A DNA stretch of 64,000 nucleotides, taken from positions 45,561-109,560 of the forward strand of contig CAJOIZ010000007.1 in NCBI GenBank assembly GCA_905234835.1, given 5' to 3'. The position numbers and the translations under genes were made by a program. The notes below the pieces were generated by a model. It saw only the letters and a program-made list of their open reading frames with translations, ran no database searches and was not told where the DNA came from. This document shows positions 1-9,200 of this stretch, piece after piece (within the stretch, counting starts at the first letter, position 1; the number at the start of each line of letters is the position of its first letter). This DNA is from Paludibacteraceae bacterium. Lineage in GTDB: Bacteria; Bacteroidota; Bacteroidia; Bacteroidales; Paludibacteraceae.

Positions 1-2
1 CG

Positions 3-809
3 CAACCTACCCTCACACCGCTGGAGACATGTGCCAACGACGAGGCACTGCAGATTGTTCTCAACAGCACAACAGGAACACCTGCCGCTTATGACATCAT
101 TTTTGATGACAGAGCCGCAGCACAAGGATTGGTTTCTGTCAGCTATCAGACCATACCTGCCGACAATATCATTGCCATACCGCTCCCAAAAAACGAGGAC
201 TCGACCGTTTATGTTCGACCTGATGACTACTCGCTCACTCTTACGGTCTATGACCAATGCGACAGAAGAACCGACTATCCGCTACTCTTCCGCATTCTCT
301 ATCCATCATGGCTCATTCAACAACGTTGGCGCGATGTACTGGCTCTGTATAACGAAAAGTACAACGGAGGTTACACATTCTCCGTCATACGCTGGTACAA
401 GAACGGAGCAGAAGTAACGGGACAGGGGGTACACAACTCTTACATACAGATGTCGCCCGTATTGGAAATGGCCACATACTACACGCTGCTTACACGTGCG
501 GACGACGGCAAGTCGCTTCGTACCTGCGACTTCATTCCTAATCTGGCTTCGCCGTACTATGCACCCGAAGGCGAAAAGATACGCCTTGTACAACAGAGCG
601 ATTCAAGGCATATTACGGTCAAGACCAACCTGTCAGGTACGTTCCGCATCTATGATGTAACCGGCAAGCAGATTATGAACGGATACTTCGGCGAAGAGTA
701 CGGCAGTCCGGCGATTGTGTTCAGCTCTGCCTGCACAGACGGTGCGTACATCATACACTTCCAAGCCAACGACGGAACAGAAGATACCAAGAAGTGGCTC
801 ATACGCTGA
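3..809 (+). CDS. T9SS-sorted secreted protein, 3' part only (5' end outside window)
   Basis: The reading frame is open to the left edge; the ORF track starts it at an internal TTG (129), but the same frame continues without a stop to base 3, so at least 268 C-terminal residues are seen. The last ~70 residues form a typical type A T9SS sorting domain: a FRIYDVTGKQI strand followed by a GAYIIHF strand and a basic WLIR end. That domain sends proteins through the outer membrane and is cut off at the surface. The upstream part looks like beta-rich repeats (YPLLFRILYPSWLIQQRW, then SVIRWYKNGAEV), but I recognise no catalytic motif. The lipoprotein gene follows 10 bases later, so the two are probably co-transcribed. 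Confidence 0.8.
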   Translation, partial: QPTLTPLETCANDEALQIVLNSTTGTPAAYDIIFDDRAAAQGLVSVSYQTIPADNIIAIPLPKNEDSTVYVRPDDYSLTLTVYDQCDRRTDYPLLFRILYPSWLIQQRWRDVLALYNEKYNGGYTFSVIRWYKNGAEVTGQGVHNSYIQMSPVLEMATYYTLLTRADDGKSLRTCDFIPNLASPYYAPEGEKIRLVQQSDSRHITVKTNLSGTFRIYDVTGKQIMNGYFGEEYGSPAIVFSSACTDGAYIIHFQANDGTEDTKKWLIR

Positions 810-819
810 CACTAGAAGT

Positions 820-1947
820 ATGAAAAAAGCATTTATCCTACTGCTGGGTATCCTTTCTGTGTGTTCCTGCCGCAAGGAGGATATTCTGTGGCAGTCGGAA
901 GAGGAGAAGAAGGGCGACACGGTCCGCAGTGAGATAGTAGGTTTCTACCTGCTCAACGAAGGCAATATGGGATCGAACAAAGCCACACTGGACTACTATG
1001 ACTATACGACGGGCGTTTACCACCGCAACATCTACAGCGAGCGCAACCCGAATCGTGTGCAGTCGCTCGGGGATGTGGGAAACGACCTCAAGATCTATGG
1101 TAACCGCCTCTATGCAGTCATCAACTGCTCGAACATCGTAGAAGTGATGAGTGCCGATTCTGCGAAGCATATCGGAACCATTGAGTGTCCCAACTGCCGT
1201 TACCTGCGTTTCAAGGACGGATACGGCTACCTAACCTCCTACGCCGGTCCGGTACTGATTGACCAGAACTATAAGCAAATAGGCTATGTCGCCAAGTTCG
1301 ATACCGCCACATTGGAGATAACCGACACCTGCCATGTGGGATTCCAGCCAGACGAGCCGGAGATAGTGGGTGACCGATTGTATGTAGCTAATTCGGGCGG
1401 GTATATGGTTCCAAACTACGAGAACGCAGTGAGCGTGATTGATCTCAACACCTTCAAGGAGGTGCAACGCATCGAAGTGGTCAATAACCTGCATCATCTG
1501 CGTGCCGACCGCCACGGACAGTTGTGGGTGACATCACGCGGGGACTACTACAACCAACCATCGCGGCTATACTGTATTGACACGAAGACAGAAACGGTGA
1601 CAGACTCAGTGGACGTGGCGGTGAGCAATCTGTGGTTAGACGGCGACAGTTTGTACGTTTATGGTACGGAATGGAGTTATGTGGATATGAGCAACACCAT
1701 CACTTATTCCATCGTCAATGTTCTTACGCATGAGGTAGTCTGCCATCAGTTCATCACCGACCCAGAAGTACAGATTACCATCCCTTACGGCATTATGGTT
1801 CACCCCGTGACGAAGGACATCTATGTAACGGACGCTAAGAACTACGTCTCACCCGGCATGGTGTGGTGTCTTGACCGTGAGGGCAAAAAGAAGTGGGCGG
1901 TACGTACCGGTGACATACCCGCCCACTTCGCGTTGCTGTATCGCTAA
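820..1947 (+). CDS. Surface lipoprotein with YncE-like beta-propeller (DUF5074-like)
   Basis: The track start at 715 lies inside the previous gene. The ATG at 820 gives a clean lipoprotein signal (MKKAFILLLGILSVCSC, lipidated Cys at residue 15 or 17), so I use it; the product is 375 aa. The body contains recurring propeller-type strands such as DRLYVANSGG, NAVSVIDLNTF and KDIYVTDAKNY, as in YncE-like and DUF5074 proteins of Bacteroidetes. In relatives such lipoproteins often sit beside outer-membrane uptake systems, but no TonB-dependent receptor is visible here, so any ligand-binding role is inference. It is probably in one transcript with the upstream T9SS cargo gene and converges on the phosphoesterase pair. 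Confidence 0.75.
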   Translation: MKKAFILLLGILSVCSCRKEDILWQSEEEKKGDTVRSEIVGFYLLNEGNMGSNKATLDYYDYTTGVYHRNIYSERNPNRVQSLGDVGNDLKIYGNRLYAVINCSNIVEVMSADSAKHIGTIECPNCRYLRFKDGYGYLTSYAGPVLIDQNYKQIGYVAKFDTATLEITDTCHVGFQPDEPEIVGDRLYVANSGGYMVPNYENAVSVIDLNTFKEVQRIEVVNNLHHLRADRHGQLWVTSRGDYYNQPSRLYCIDTKTETVTDSVDVAVSNLWLDGDSLYVYGTEWSYVDMSNTITYSIVNVLTHEVVCHQFITDPEVQITIPYGIMVHPVTKDIYVTDAKNYVSPGMVWCLDREGKKKWAVRTGDIPAHFALLYR

Positions 1948-1955
1948 CAGTCTAA

Positions 1956-4361
1956 TTACAGTTCCTGTCCCGCGGCATTGATTTTCTTGCCATTGATATA
2001 GATGACCATCTTGCCATTCTCTATCCGCTTGACAGCTTGCTCGGGGGCTTCAACCGTTTCGGTTGCGGTTTCCACTTTCTTCTCGAACACCGCAGTATAG
2101 GTAGCGTCCTTGGTAACTTCTATTTCACGCGGGTTATCGGTATTTCCATCGCTCCATTTCGAGAATTCATATTCTTCGTCAGCCGTGGCTGTAAGTGTCA
2201 CTTTCTTGCCATAGTCATACGTTCCCGCTCCGGTTACGTTACCATGTTCTCCAATAACGGTGATAGTAAACTGGTCAAGGGCGAATTCCGCTGTATAGGT
2301 CTCATCCTTTGTGACGGTGATCTCGCGTTTGGCGTTCGTATTGCCGTCTGACCATTTGACGAAGTGATAGTGTTCGTCCGCTTTGGCTTCGAGCGTCACT
2401 TTCTTTCCATAGTCATAGGTTCCTGCACCTGTTACATTACCGTGTTCGCCTGCAACGGTGATGGTAAACTGGTCAATAGCGAAGACAGCAGTATAGGTGG
2501 CATCGGCAGTCACAGTAACCTCACGTGTGGCGTTCGTGTTGCCGTCCGACCATTTGACGAAATGATAGTGTTCGTCAGCAGTGGCTGTGAGCGTCACTTT
2601 CTTGTTATAGTCATAGGTTCCCGCTCCGGTCACCTTGCCATGCTCTCCTGTAACGATAATGGTAAACTGGTCAATGGCAAAGACAGCCGTATAGGTAGCA
2701 TCGGCAGTCACAGAAACTTCTCGTGTGGCGTTCGTGTTGCCGTCCGACCATTTAACGAAATGATAGTGTTCGTCCGCAGTGGCTTTGAGCGTCACTGTTG
2801 TTCCTGCTTCATAGGTACCTGCTCCAGTCACTTTACCGTGTTCTCCATTTACAATCAGTGTATAACTACTCTTGGGATCGCGAAGCGAAACGCCATCAAG
2901 GACTGCTCCTTCGTTTTCTTCACTTTCCATATTTCCTGCGCCGTCGGGTGTGTAGAATTCCTCTCCGTTGATTACAACGATATTTTCGTAGATACTACGG
3001 AAGAGTATCTCGGGATCCACGCCGAAGTCGGTATCAATACCCGCCATTTCAGCGGCAAACACCGCTGTTCCGTAATCCGTTCCGATAATTTCCATCAGCA
3101 TGTCGTTGAACGCGTCTATTCCGTCCTGCACTTCGTTGTCGTAGTAGAAGACATCCTCATCGCCACGTGAGAGCGCGCAAAGAGCCTTGCGCAACTGCTC
3201 GTCGAAGTACTTGTGGGCGACTTTCCGAATTCCGGCGGCATCATAAGAGTACAACTTATCCACATCATAATAATTCTTGAGGTTGGGGTGTTTGTCAATG
3301 ACCGACTTAATGTCGTCAATTCTAGAGTAGAGCGTGGAGGCAAGCGTGTTGATGGCACTGTTGGCAAGGACGGTGTCGCGCAGATAGCCTTCCTCCTGAT
3401 ACTTGGTTATCTCGTCGCCTGTCAGGACGAGGACACCCTTTTCCGTGTCCAACGTACCTATTCGCAGAGGACTAGCATAGGAACTAGTGGAACCGGTGGA
3501 GATATCGTAGAGGTCGCCGTTGGCGGTATGTATGTGTGCAGCCGTATGCAGGTGAGCATGACCGGTGAACACCACATGCACGTGGGCCGCTGTCAACTGC
3601 TCCTGGATATCGCTCAGAGGAATCATACCATCCTTCATATTAGCGATGTGGTTCTTGTCAATGAACGATTGTCCGTTGACATGTTCCATAATGGGATGGT
3701 GCGCCATCACGAGGATATTTTCGCGTCCGTCCTTAAGCGCTTTGTCGGTGCACTGTTTGAGGAAAGTCATCATTCCTTCAGTGAAGCCACCTGCCGATTT
3801 ATGTCCACCAATGTTTGACTCGTTGGTATTCAAACCGATAATAGCGATGTCATCAAAGAGATAAGCCATATATGCGAGCGAGTCCACACCCTTATCAAGG
3901 CGCATAACGGCATCCTTGTAGCCGAAATTAGCGTATAGCTCGACGAATTTGACCGCAGAGCAATTGGCTGTTTTAACGGCAGTACCCGAGGAGTAGTCCC
4001 TTGCTCCCGGATCGGATATGTCGTGGTTGCCCGGGATGACGAACACCTGAATACCGGCTTTTTCCAATTCGGCAAATTTCTTCGCCACGTACTCGTGGTT
4101 CTTCAGTTCGCCATTGTAGGTCAGGTCGCCCGGAACGAGCAGGAAGTCTGGGGCATTGTCCTTGACGCGCTGGATGGCGAGGTCGAATAGTTCGTGCGAG
4201 TGCTCCACCATCTTCGGGTCGGAGTAGAACACGTAGGGCTTTTTCTGATCCCACAGTTCGTTCACCATCACGTGCATGTCACTCATAACCATAAAGGTTT
4301 TCTCATCGGCATACACAAACGCGCATACCGTGAGCATAAGACAGATAAGTGTTTTTTTCAT
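1956..4361 (-). CDS. Secreted calcineurin-like metallophosphoesterase with four InlB-type repeats
   Basis: The start is placed at 4361 rather than 4397 because MKKTLICLMLTVCAFVYA is a normal signal peptide; 801 aa. All metallophosphoesterase motifs are present: SDMHV, PGDLTYNGE, GNHD, HHPIMEH and GHAHLHT, so a two-metal centre should form; the substrate is unknown. After about residue 500 come four ~67-residue repeats (EHGKVTGAGTY ... FVKWSDGNTN ... TYTAVF) of the divergent InlB/Listeria-Bacteroides type, nearly identical at DNA level. The tail (KRIENGKMVIYINGKKI) resembles the end of the next gene and of the giant protein at 61 kb. It is a tandem paralogue of the 4418-6037 gene, which lacks the repeats. 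Confidence 0.88.
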   Translation of the reverse strand: MKKTLICLMLTVCAFVYADEKTFMVMSDMHVMVNELWDQKKPYVFYSDPKMVEHSHELFDLAIQRVKDNAPDFLLVPGDLTYNGELKNHEYVAKKFAELEKAGIQVFVIPGNHDISDPGARDYSSGTAVKTANCSAVKFVELYANFGYKDAVMRLDKGVDSLAYMAYLFDDIAIIGLNTNESNIGGHKSAGGFTEGMMTFLKQCTDKALKDGRENILVMAHHPIMEHVNGQSFIDKNHIANMKDGMIPLSDIQEQLTAAHVHVVFTGHAHLHTAAHIHTANGDLYDISTGSTSSYASPLRIGTLDTEKGVLVLTGDEITKYQEEGYLRDTVLANSAINTLASTLYSRIDDIKSVIDKHPNLKNYYDVDKLYSYDAAGIRKVAHKYFDEQLRKALCALSRGDEDVFYYDNEVQDGIDAFNDMLMEIIGTDYGTAVFAAEMAGIDTDFGVDPEILFRSIYENIVVINGEEFYTPDGAGNMESEENEGAVLDGVSLRDPKSSYTLIVNGEHGKVTGAGTYEAGTTVTLKATADEHYHFVKWSDGNTNATREVSVTADATYTAVFAIDQFTIIVTGEHGKVTGAGTYDYNKKVTLTATADEHYHFVKWSDGNTNATREVTVTADATYTAVFAIDQFTITVAGEHGNVTGAGTYDYGKKVTLEAKADEHYHFVKWSDGNTNAKREITVTKDETYTAEFALDQFTITVIGEHGNVTGAGTYDYGKKVTLTATADEEYEFSKWSDGNTDNPREIEVTKDATYTAVFEKKVETATETVEAPEQAVKRIENGKMVIYINGKKINAAGQEL

Positions 4362-4417
4362 AGGATTTATATTTTGTTGGTTAATAGATTTATGCATATC
4401 CAGAGAGATATTAGGTC

Positions 4418-6037
4418 TTAATAGAACTGTCCGACTACATTCATTCTTCTGCCGCCCTGATAGATAACGATGTGTCCATTCTCGAGGCGTTTAGCAGACT
4501 GCCGGGTTTCACCGTAAACTTCATCCACGGCACTGATAGTCCCTTCGCGAACATTAATGGTGCGGATAGTAGTACAGGAAGCGTCCGGCGTGGTAATCTG
4601 CTCATCGCCTACTGTCACGTAGTTGTAGTAGAGACTACCCAGTATGGCTTCGGGCATAATCGAACTATCGATGTTGTAGCCAAGTTTAGCGAGTGCTGGC
4701 AGCAAGACGGGTATCGCCGCTGATATGTTTTCCACACCCAGCATATCGGATGCCATCTTATAGACGGCATCGACCGCCGCGTTGTAGGCGCTGTCGGTGT
4801 CGAAATAGATGCCCGCGTCCTCATCGCCACGAGAAAGAGCGGTGAAAGCGTGGTGAATTTCATGCCCGAGATAGAGCCATACCAGCGTCTTGAGACCGTC
4901 CTTATCCACATCTCGGAAAGCGCCGTCACGGAACATCATTTTGATAGTTATGTATTTCGGATCGTTATCAATCTTGTTTCCGAGTTCCTCCAATTTGGGG
5001 TAGATTTTGTCCACTATCTTATTTACCGCCGCCTTGGCTAGGACCGTATCACGCTCATACCCTTCCAGCTGGTACTTGGTTATTTCCTCGGTGGTAATAG
5101 CAAGATCACCTGTTTCAGTATCAAGTGTACCTACCCGCATCGGGCTTGGAAAAGAGCAGAGCGAGCCGGTGGAGATATCGTAGAGGTCGCCGTTCTCTGT
5201 GGGTACATAGGTGATGGTGTGGATGTGTGCGTGCCCTGTAAAGACAGCATGAACGTGTGATGCTGTGAGTTGTTCTTGTATCTCACCAAGGGGAATCATA
5301 CCGTCTGACGTATTAGCAACGTGGCTAATATCCACGAGTGACTGTTTGTCAATGTGCTCCATGATAGGATGATGCCCCATTACGAGGATGTTGCTATGTC
5401 CGTCAGTAAGGGCTTTGGTGGTACATTGGCGAAGGAAGTCCAACGTTCCCTGCGTGATACCGCCAACAGACTTGTGACCTCCAATGTTCGATAGGTTGGT
5501 ATTGAGTCCGATGACGGCAATATCGTCCGTCGGGTACACCATATAAGAGAGCGAATCGGTTTCGTTGTCAAGACGCATTACGGCATTGCCATAACCATAG
5601 TCGGCATATAGTTGCGCAAAATCGGCAGCGGGCAGGTTATCTGTCTTCACGCCTTTACCGCTTGTGAAGTCTTTGGCACTCATATTGCTCACGTCGTGGT
5701 TACCAGGGATAACGAACACTTGTGTTCCTGCTTCCCGGATGCGTGCCAGCTGGTTTGCTACGTACTCATGGCTTTTGCGTTCGCCGTTGTAGGTCAAGTC
5801 GCCAGGGATGAGTAGAATGTCGGGGCGGATTTCAAGGATTCGGGTCACCGCCATGTCAAACAGTTCAACGGAGTGTTCCGGCATTTTTGGGTCAGAATAA
5901 AAGATCGTAGGATCCTCCATGTTCCAAAGGGAGTTGTCCAACACGTGTATATCGCTGATAACCATCAACGAACGCTCCTCTGCCGAAAGAAACCCAGCAG
6001 ACAGAAGGAGGAAAAATAGAAGAATTTTATGTTTCAT
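4418..6037 (-). CDS. Secreted calcineurin-like metallophosphoesterase (paralogue without repeats)
   Basis: 539 aa with a signal peptide (MKHKILLFFLLLSAGFLSA). Motifs in order: ISDIHVL, PGDLTYNGERKSHE, IPGNHDVS, GHHPIMEH and GHAHIHT. It aligns along its length with the catalytic part of the downstream gene, so the pair arose by tandem duplication. It ends in KRLENGHIVIYQGGRR, the same short tail as its partner, but goes from the helical C-terminal region straight into the tail, with no InlB repeats. A Bacteroidetes -7 box lies about 85 bases upstream, so this gene is probably the first of the two-gene transcript. The export route is inferred to be T9SS; the substrate is unknown. Confidence 0.87.
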   Translation of the reverse strand: MKHKILLFFLLLSAGFLSAEERSLMVISDIHVLDNSLWNMEDPTIFYSDPKMPEHSVELFDMAVTRILEIRPDILLIPGDLTYNGERKSHEYVANQLARIREAGTQVFVIPGNHDVSNMSAKDFTSGKGVKTDNLPAADFAQLYADYGYGNAVMRLDNETDSLSYMVYPTDDIAVIGLNTNLSNIGGHKSVGGITQGTLDFLRQCTTKALTDGHSNILVMGHHPIMEHIDKQSLVDISHVANTSDGMIPLGEIQEQLTASHVHAVFTGHAHIHTITYVPTENGDLYDISTGSLCSFPSPMRVGTLDTETGDLAITTEEITKYQLEGYERDTVLAKAAVNKIVDKIYPKLEELGNKIDNDPKYITIKMMFRDGAFRDVDKDGLKTLVWLYLGHEIHHAFTALSRGDEDAGIYFDTDSAYNAAVDAVYKMASDMLGVENISAAIPVLLPALAKLGYNIDSSIMPEAILGSLYYNYVTVGDEQITTPDASCTTIRTINVREGTISAVDEVYGETRQSAKRLENGHIVIYQGGRRMNVVGQFY

Positions 6038-6121
6038 TTTTATTAAGTTTGGTTCTAATGGGTATGATCTTGTCCGTTTTCAGTTTGCAAGCCGAATATA
6101 CTCTCTTTTCCAAAGACGCGG

Positions 6122-6129
6122 CAAAGATA
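6122..6129 (-). promoter_or_regulatory. Bacteroidetes -7 box for the phosphoesterase pair
   Basis: Read on the minus strand this is TATCTTTG, matching TAnnTTTG. It is followed by GC and lies about 85 bases before the ATG at 6037. The upstream DNA is T-rich, without a clean TTTG at the -33 position. Confidence 0.55.
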
Positions 6130-6201
6130 GTAGAAAAATAGAAAAAACAGAACTATCCGTATAATTTTTCATAGTACCACTTACGGTTTTTCTCAAAATA
6201 G

Positions 6202-9200
6202 CTATTTCCCTATAAGAATCTTCTCCTGTCGGTTGCCGCTTCGAATGATATAAACACCTGTGGGCAACCGGAACTGCAAACCGTCCATAACGGACTGCAT
6301 TCCGTCAGTGACAGTCTGCGTCAGGAGTAACCTGCCTGCCAGGTCGTAAACCCTTACGGTTCCGTCAGGTGCAATGTCTTCTGAAGTCACATCAATGTCT
6401 GTCGGCACGTTCTCACGGGTGATGGCATCCATTCTGCCGCCATCGGCTGGTCTTACCGTATAACGGTAGCCCTGCTGATATTCCTCGTCAGCGGCAACCA
6501 ACCGGACAACATAATACCCGTTATCCACAGCCGGAGCAGTGTATTTGGCAAGATAAGTCTTCGAGGTGTAGTAACCACCTTCCACGACAACCTGCACATG
6601 GTCACTGCTTGCCTTTATCGCAGCAACACCCGACGGAGCCGAGATATAGAATCTGCCACCTGTGACAAATATCTCCTGATTGTCAGCATCCTCTTTTGCA
6701 TAAATGCCGTATGCTTTCTTATGAGTTGCCGTCACCCTGACCAGACCGTCCTCTATATACGCGCTCCCGTAGGTGAAGAGTCCATGGGCATTGTCCGAGG
6801 CGGAGGACACAATTTGTCCGCCAGTCATGACGAACCGTGTCTGCGGACGAGCTACGACAGCTATTGATTTCACCATATTATTCTCTGCCGAATAGTCGAG
6901 GTCATTCTCTATTTCTATACTGCCACTTTGCAGTTCCATGCCGCCGCGATACAGATAGACGGCTCTCGCTGACGAATTGAAGAAGCAGTCAGCCTTTATC
7001 CTGCCTAACTGTTCCTCGCTACTATCAGTTATGACCAGTCTGCTTGACACATATGCAGGTTTAACATACAACAACGGTGAAGCGGCTCCTTGCAACAGAT
7101 GTCCGTTCAGGTCCAACGTAATGACACTGTTCTCCTTCTTCTGCTTGAAAAGGACATAACTGTCTATATCCGTTATGTTTGTAAGTAGCCGTATCGTAGC
7201 AGTCGTCAGATTTCTGGTTGCCAAGACAGCATTATTCAACGATGTGTAACAGGTGGTCGTGCCGTTTGCGACATTCGTAACCGCCACAGCCGCCTCTTCG
7301 ACTCTGTATCTGTAACCGTCCTGATAATCGCTCTCAGCGGCTGTCAGTTTGCGAGCGTAGAACCGACTATCAGCGTCAGGCGCAAGATATTTTTTCAAAC
7401 CGCCTGTGATGTTGAAACAACCGCCTTCTATTCTCAATGCATCAGGTGTAGCAGCAGTGTTTACCATTTTGGGCGATGCAGGACTCTTGACTATAAAACG
7501 TCCGCCCCTGATAACGGCTTGCGGCGTACAGGAAAGCGATGCTACACCTACGTATATGCCGTAGGCTGTTTTTTTCGTAGCGGTCACATCCATCGTTCCG
7601 CCATTGATGACCATACTGCCATAATTTATCACACCGAATGCCTTGCTCTGCGAAACGGAGACAAGCATACCGTTGTTCAACTCGAACGCCGTATAATTGC
7701 GCGTATAAACAGGGGCAGCGCCTATGCTGCTATTAGCCGATGAGTACTCCAACGTATTAGCCGCCTCTATAACACCTGCATCGATTTGCAAATCGCCTTT
7801 GGACAAATAGATTGTCCGGACAATACCGTTATACGCTGCTTTACTGCTTATCTTTCCTGTCTGCCCCAGGCTCCTGTCGGTAACTACAAACAGATTATCC
7901 TTGCCTGTTGCCTTTAGAAGCAGCAGATACTGCAGTTCGCCCGACAAAGTATGCCCGTTCAAATCAAGCGTGCAAACACTGTTGTCCACGACGGAAGTGT
8001 ATTTCAGTCTGCTTCCGATATCCTCAATGTCCTTGAGCAGCCTGATAGTGGGGTTTGTTTTCTTCGATGCCACGCTGAATGCCGAAGTGAGGGTCTTGCA
8101 ATAGATAGTGGTGTCAGCTGTCAGCACCTTTGCCACGTACTTGGCGGAGTATTTCTCCGTTATCCTGCACAGCGGGAACAACTGATAGAAACCACCGTTC
8201 AACGGGCGGACAGTGTTCAGGCTGTCGTAAACGACCTGAATGGTATAGATGCTGTCCGTTTGCAGGCTGTCGAAAGCAAATCCGTACGTAACCTGTTCCT
8301 GTGGAGCCAATGCCGAACGGTCAGGATTGATTAGCTGCGATGCCAGTACTCCATACTTGCCATTGGCGCTTTTCCGCATCAATGATACTGCCAGCGGGTA
8401 TGACTGTCCGCTTGTACCTGTATTGCGGACGGTCACATTACCTTGCAGCCGTGTATCCTGTATCTCGCCGTTGTCCGACCTGCCACTTATAGAATAATCA
8501 ACCACACTGAGTCCGTGTCCAACGGTGGGGGGCTGAATGGTCAGGGAAAGGCTGTCAAGTATGATACCTTCGCTGAATTTCTGCGCGGTGGTAATATACA
8601 TCCTGTAACCGCCCCACTGACGAGGAGAATGCCCTAACGGAACAACTTTAGTCTGCCCCGGTCCGATATACACCGACTGCGGATTCACGCGGTGCTCATA
8701 ACCGTCGCACGCTACCGAATGAAGATACAATGTGCCGCAGTAGGCCGCCATACCCGTATTCCTGACCGTGGCATAAATTGTAACAAGCGAATCCACATCA
8801 AACTTGCTTTCAACGTTTCTCTCCACAACGGCGAGTTGCGAAGGCTGCGCCGTTACGGTAGCACCGTTCTTACTGACGGTCAGCGTTATTAAAGCGCGGT
8901 TATCATTGTAGTTCGGACTGACAATCCAGTCCTGAGTACCGCTCACACGGCTGATGAATGCCACATTATACGTCCCTTTGGTGCTAATGTTTATAGCAAA
9001 GCCGTGAGTCTTGATGGAGGTGTTGGTATATGCCACGTTCTCTATGCTGTCCAGCACTCTTATTATCTCCCCCTCATCGTCAAGTTGGGCTATGGCGATG
9101 TCGAAATTGGTGGGGCAGGTTGTGTAGTTGCGCGAGCGATAGTACAGACTGTCCGCCGTATTACGCTGCAACTCCATCAGCAGGCGGGCAGGAACGGGCG

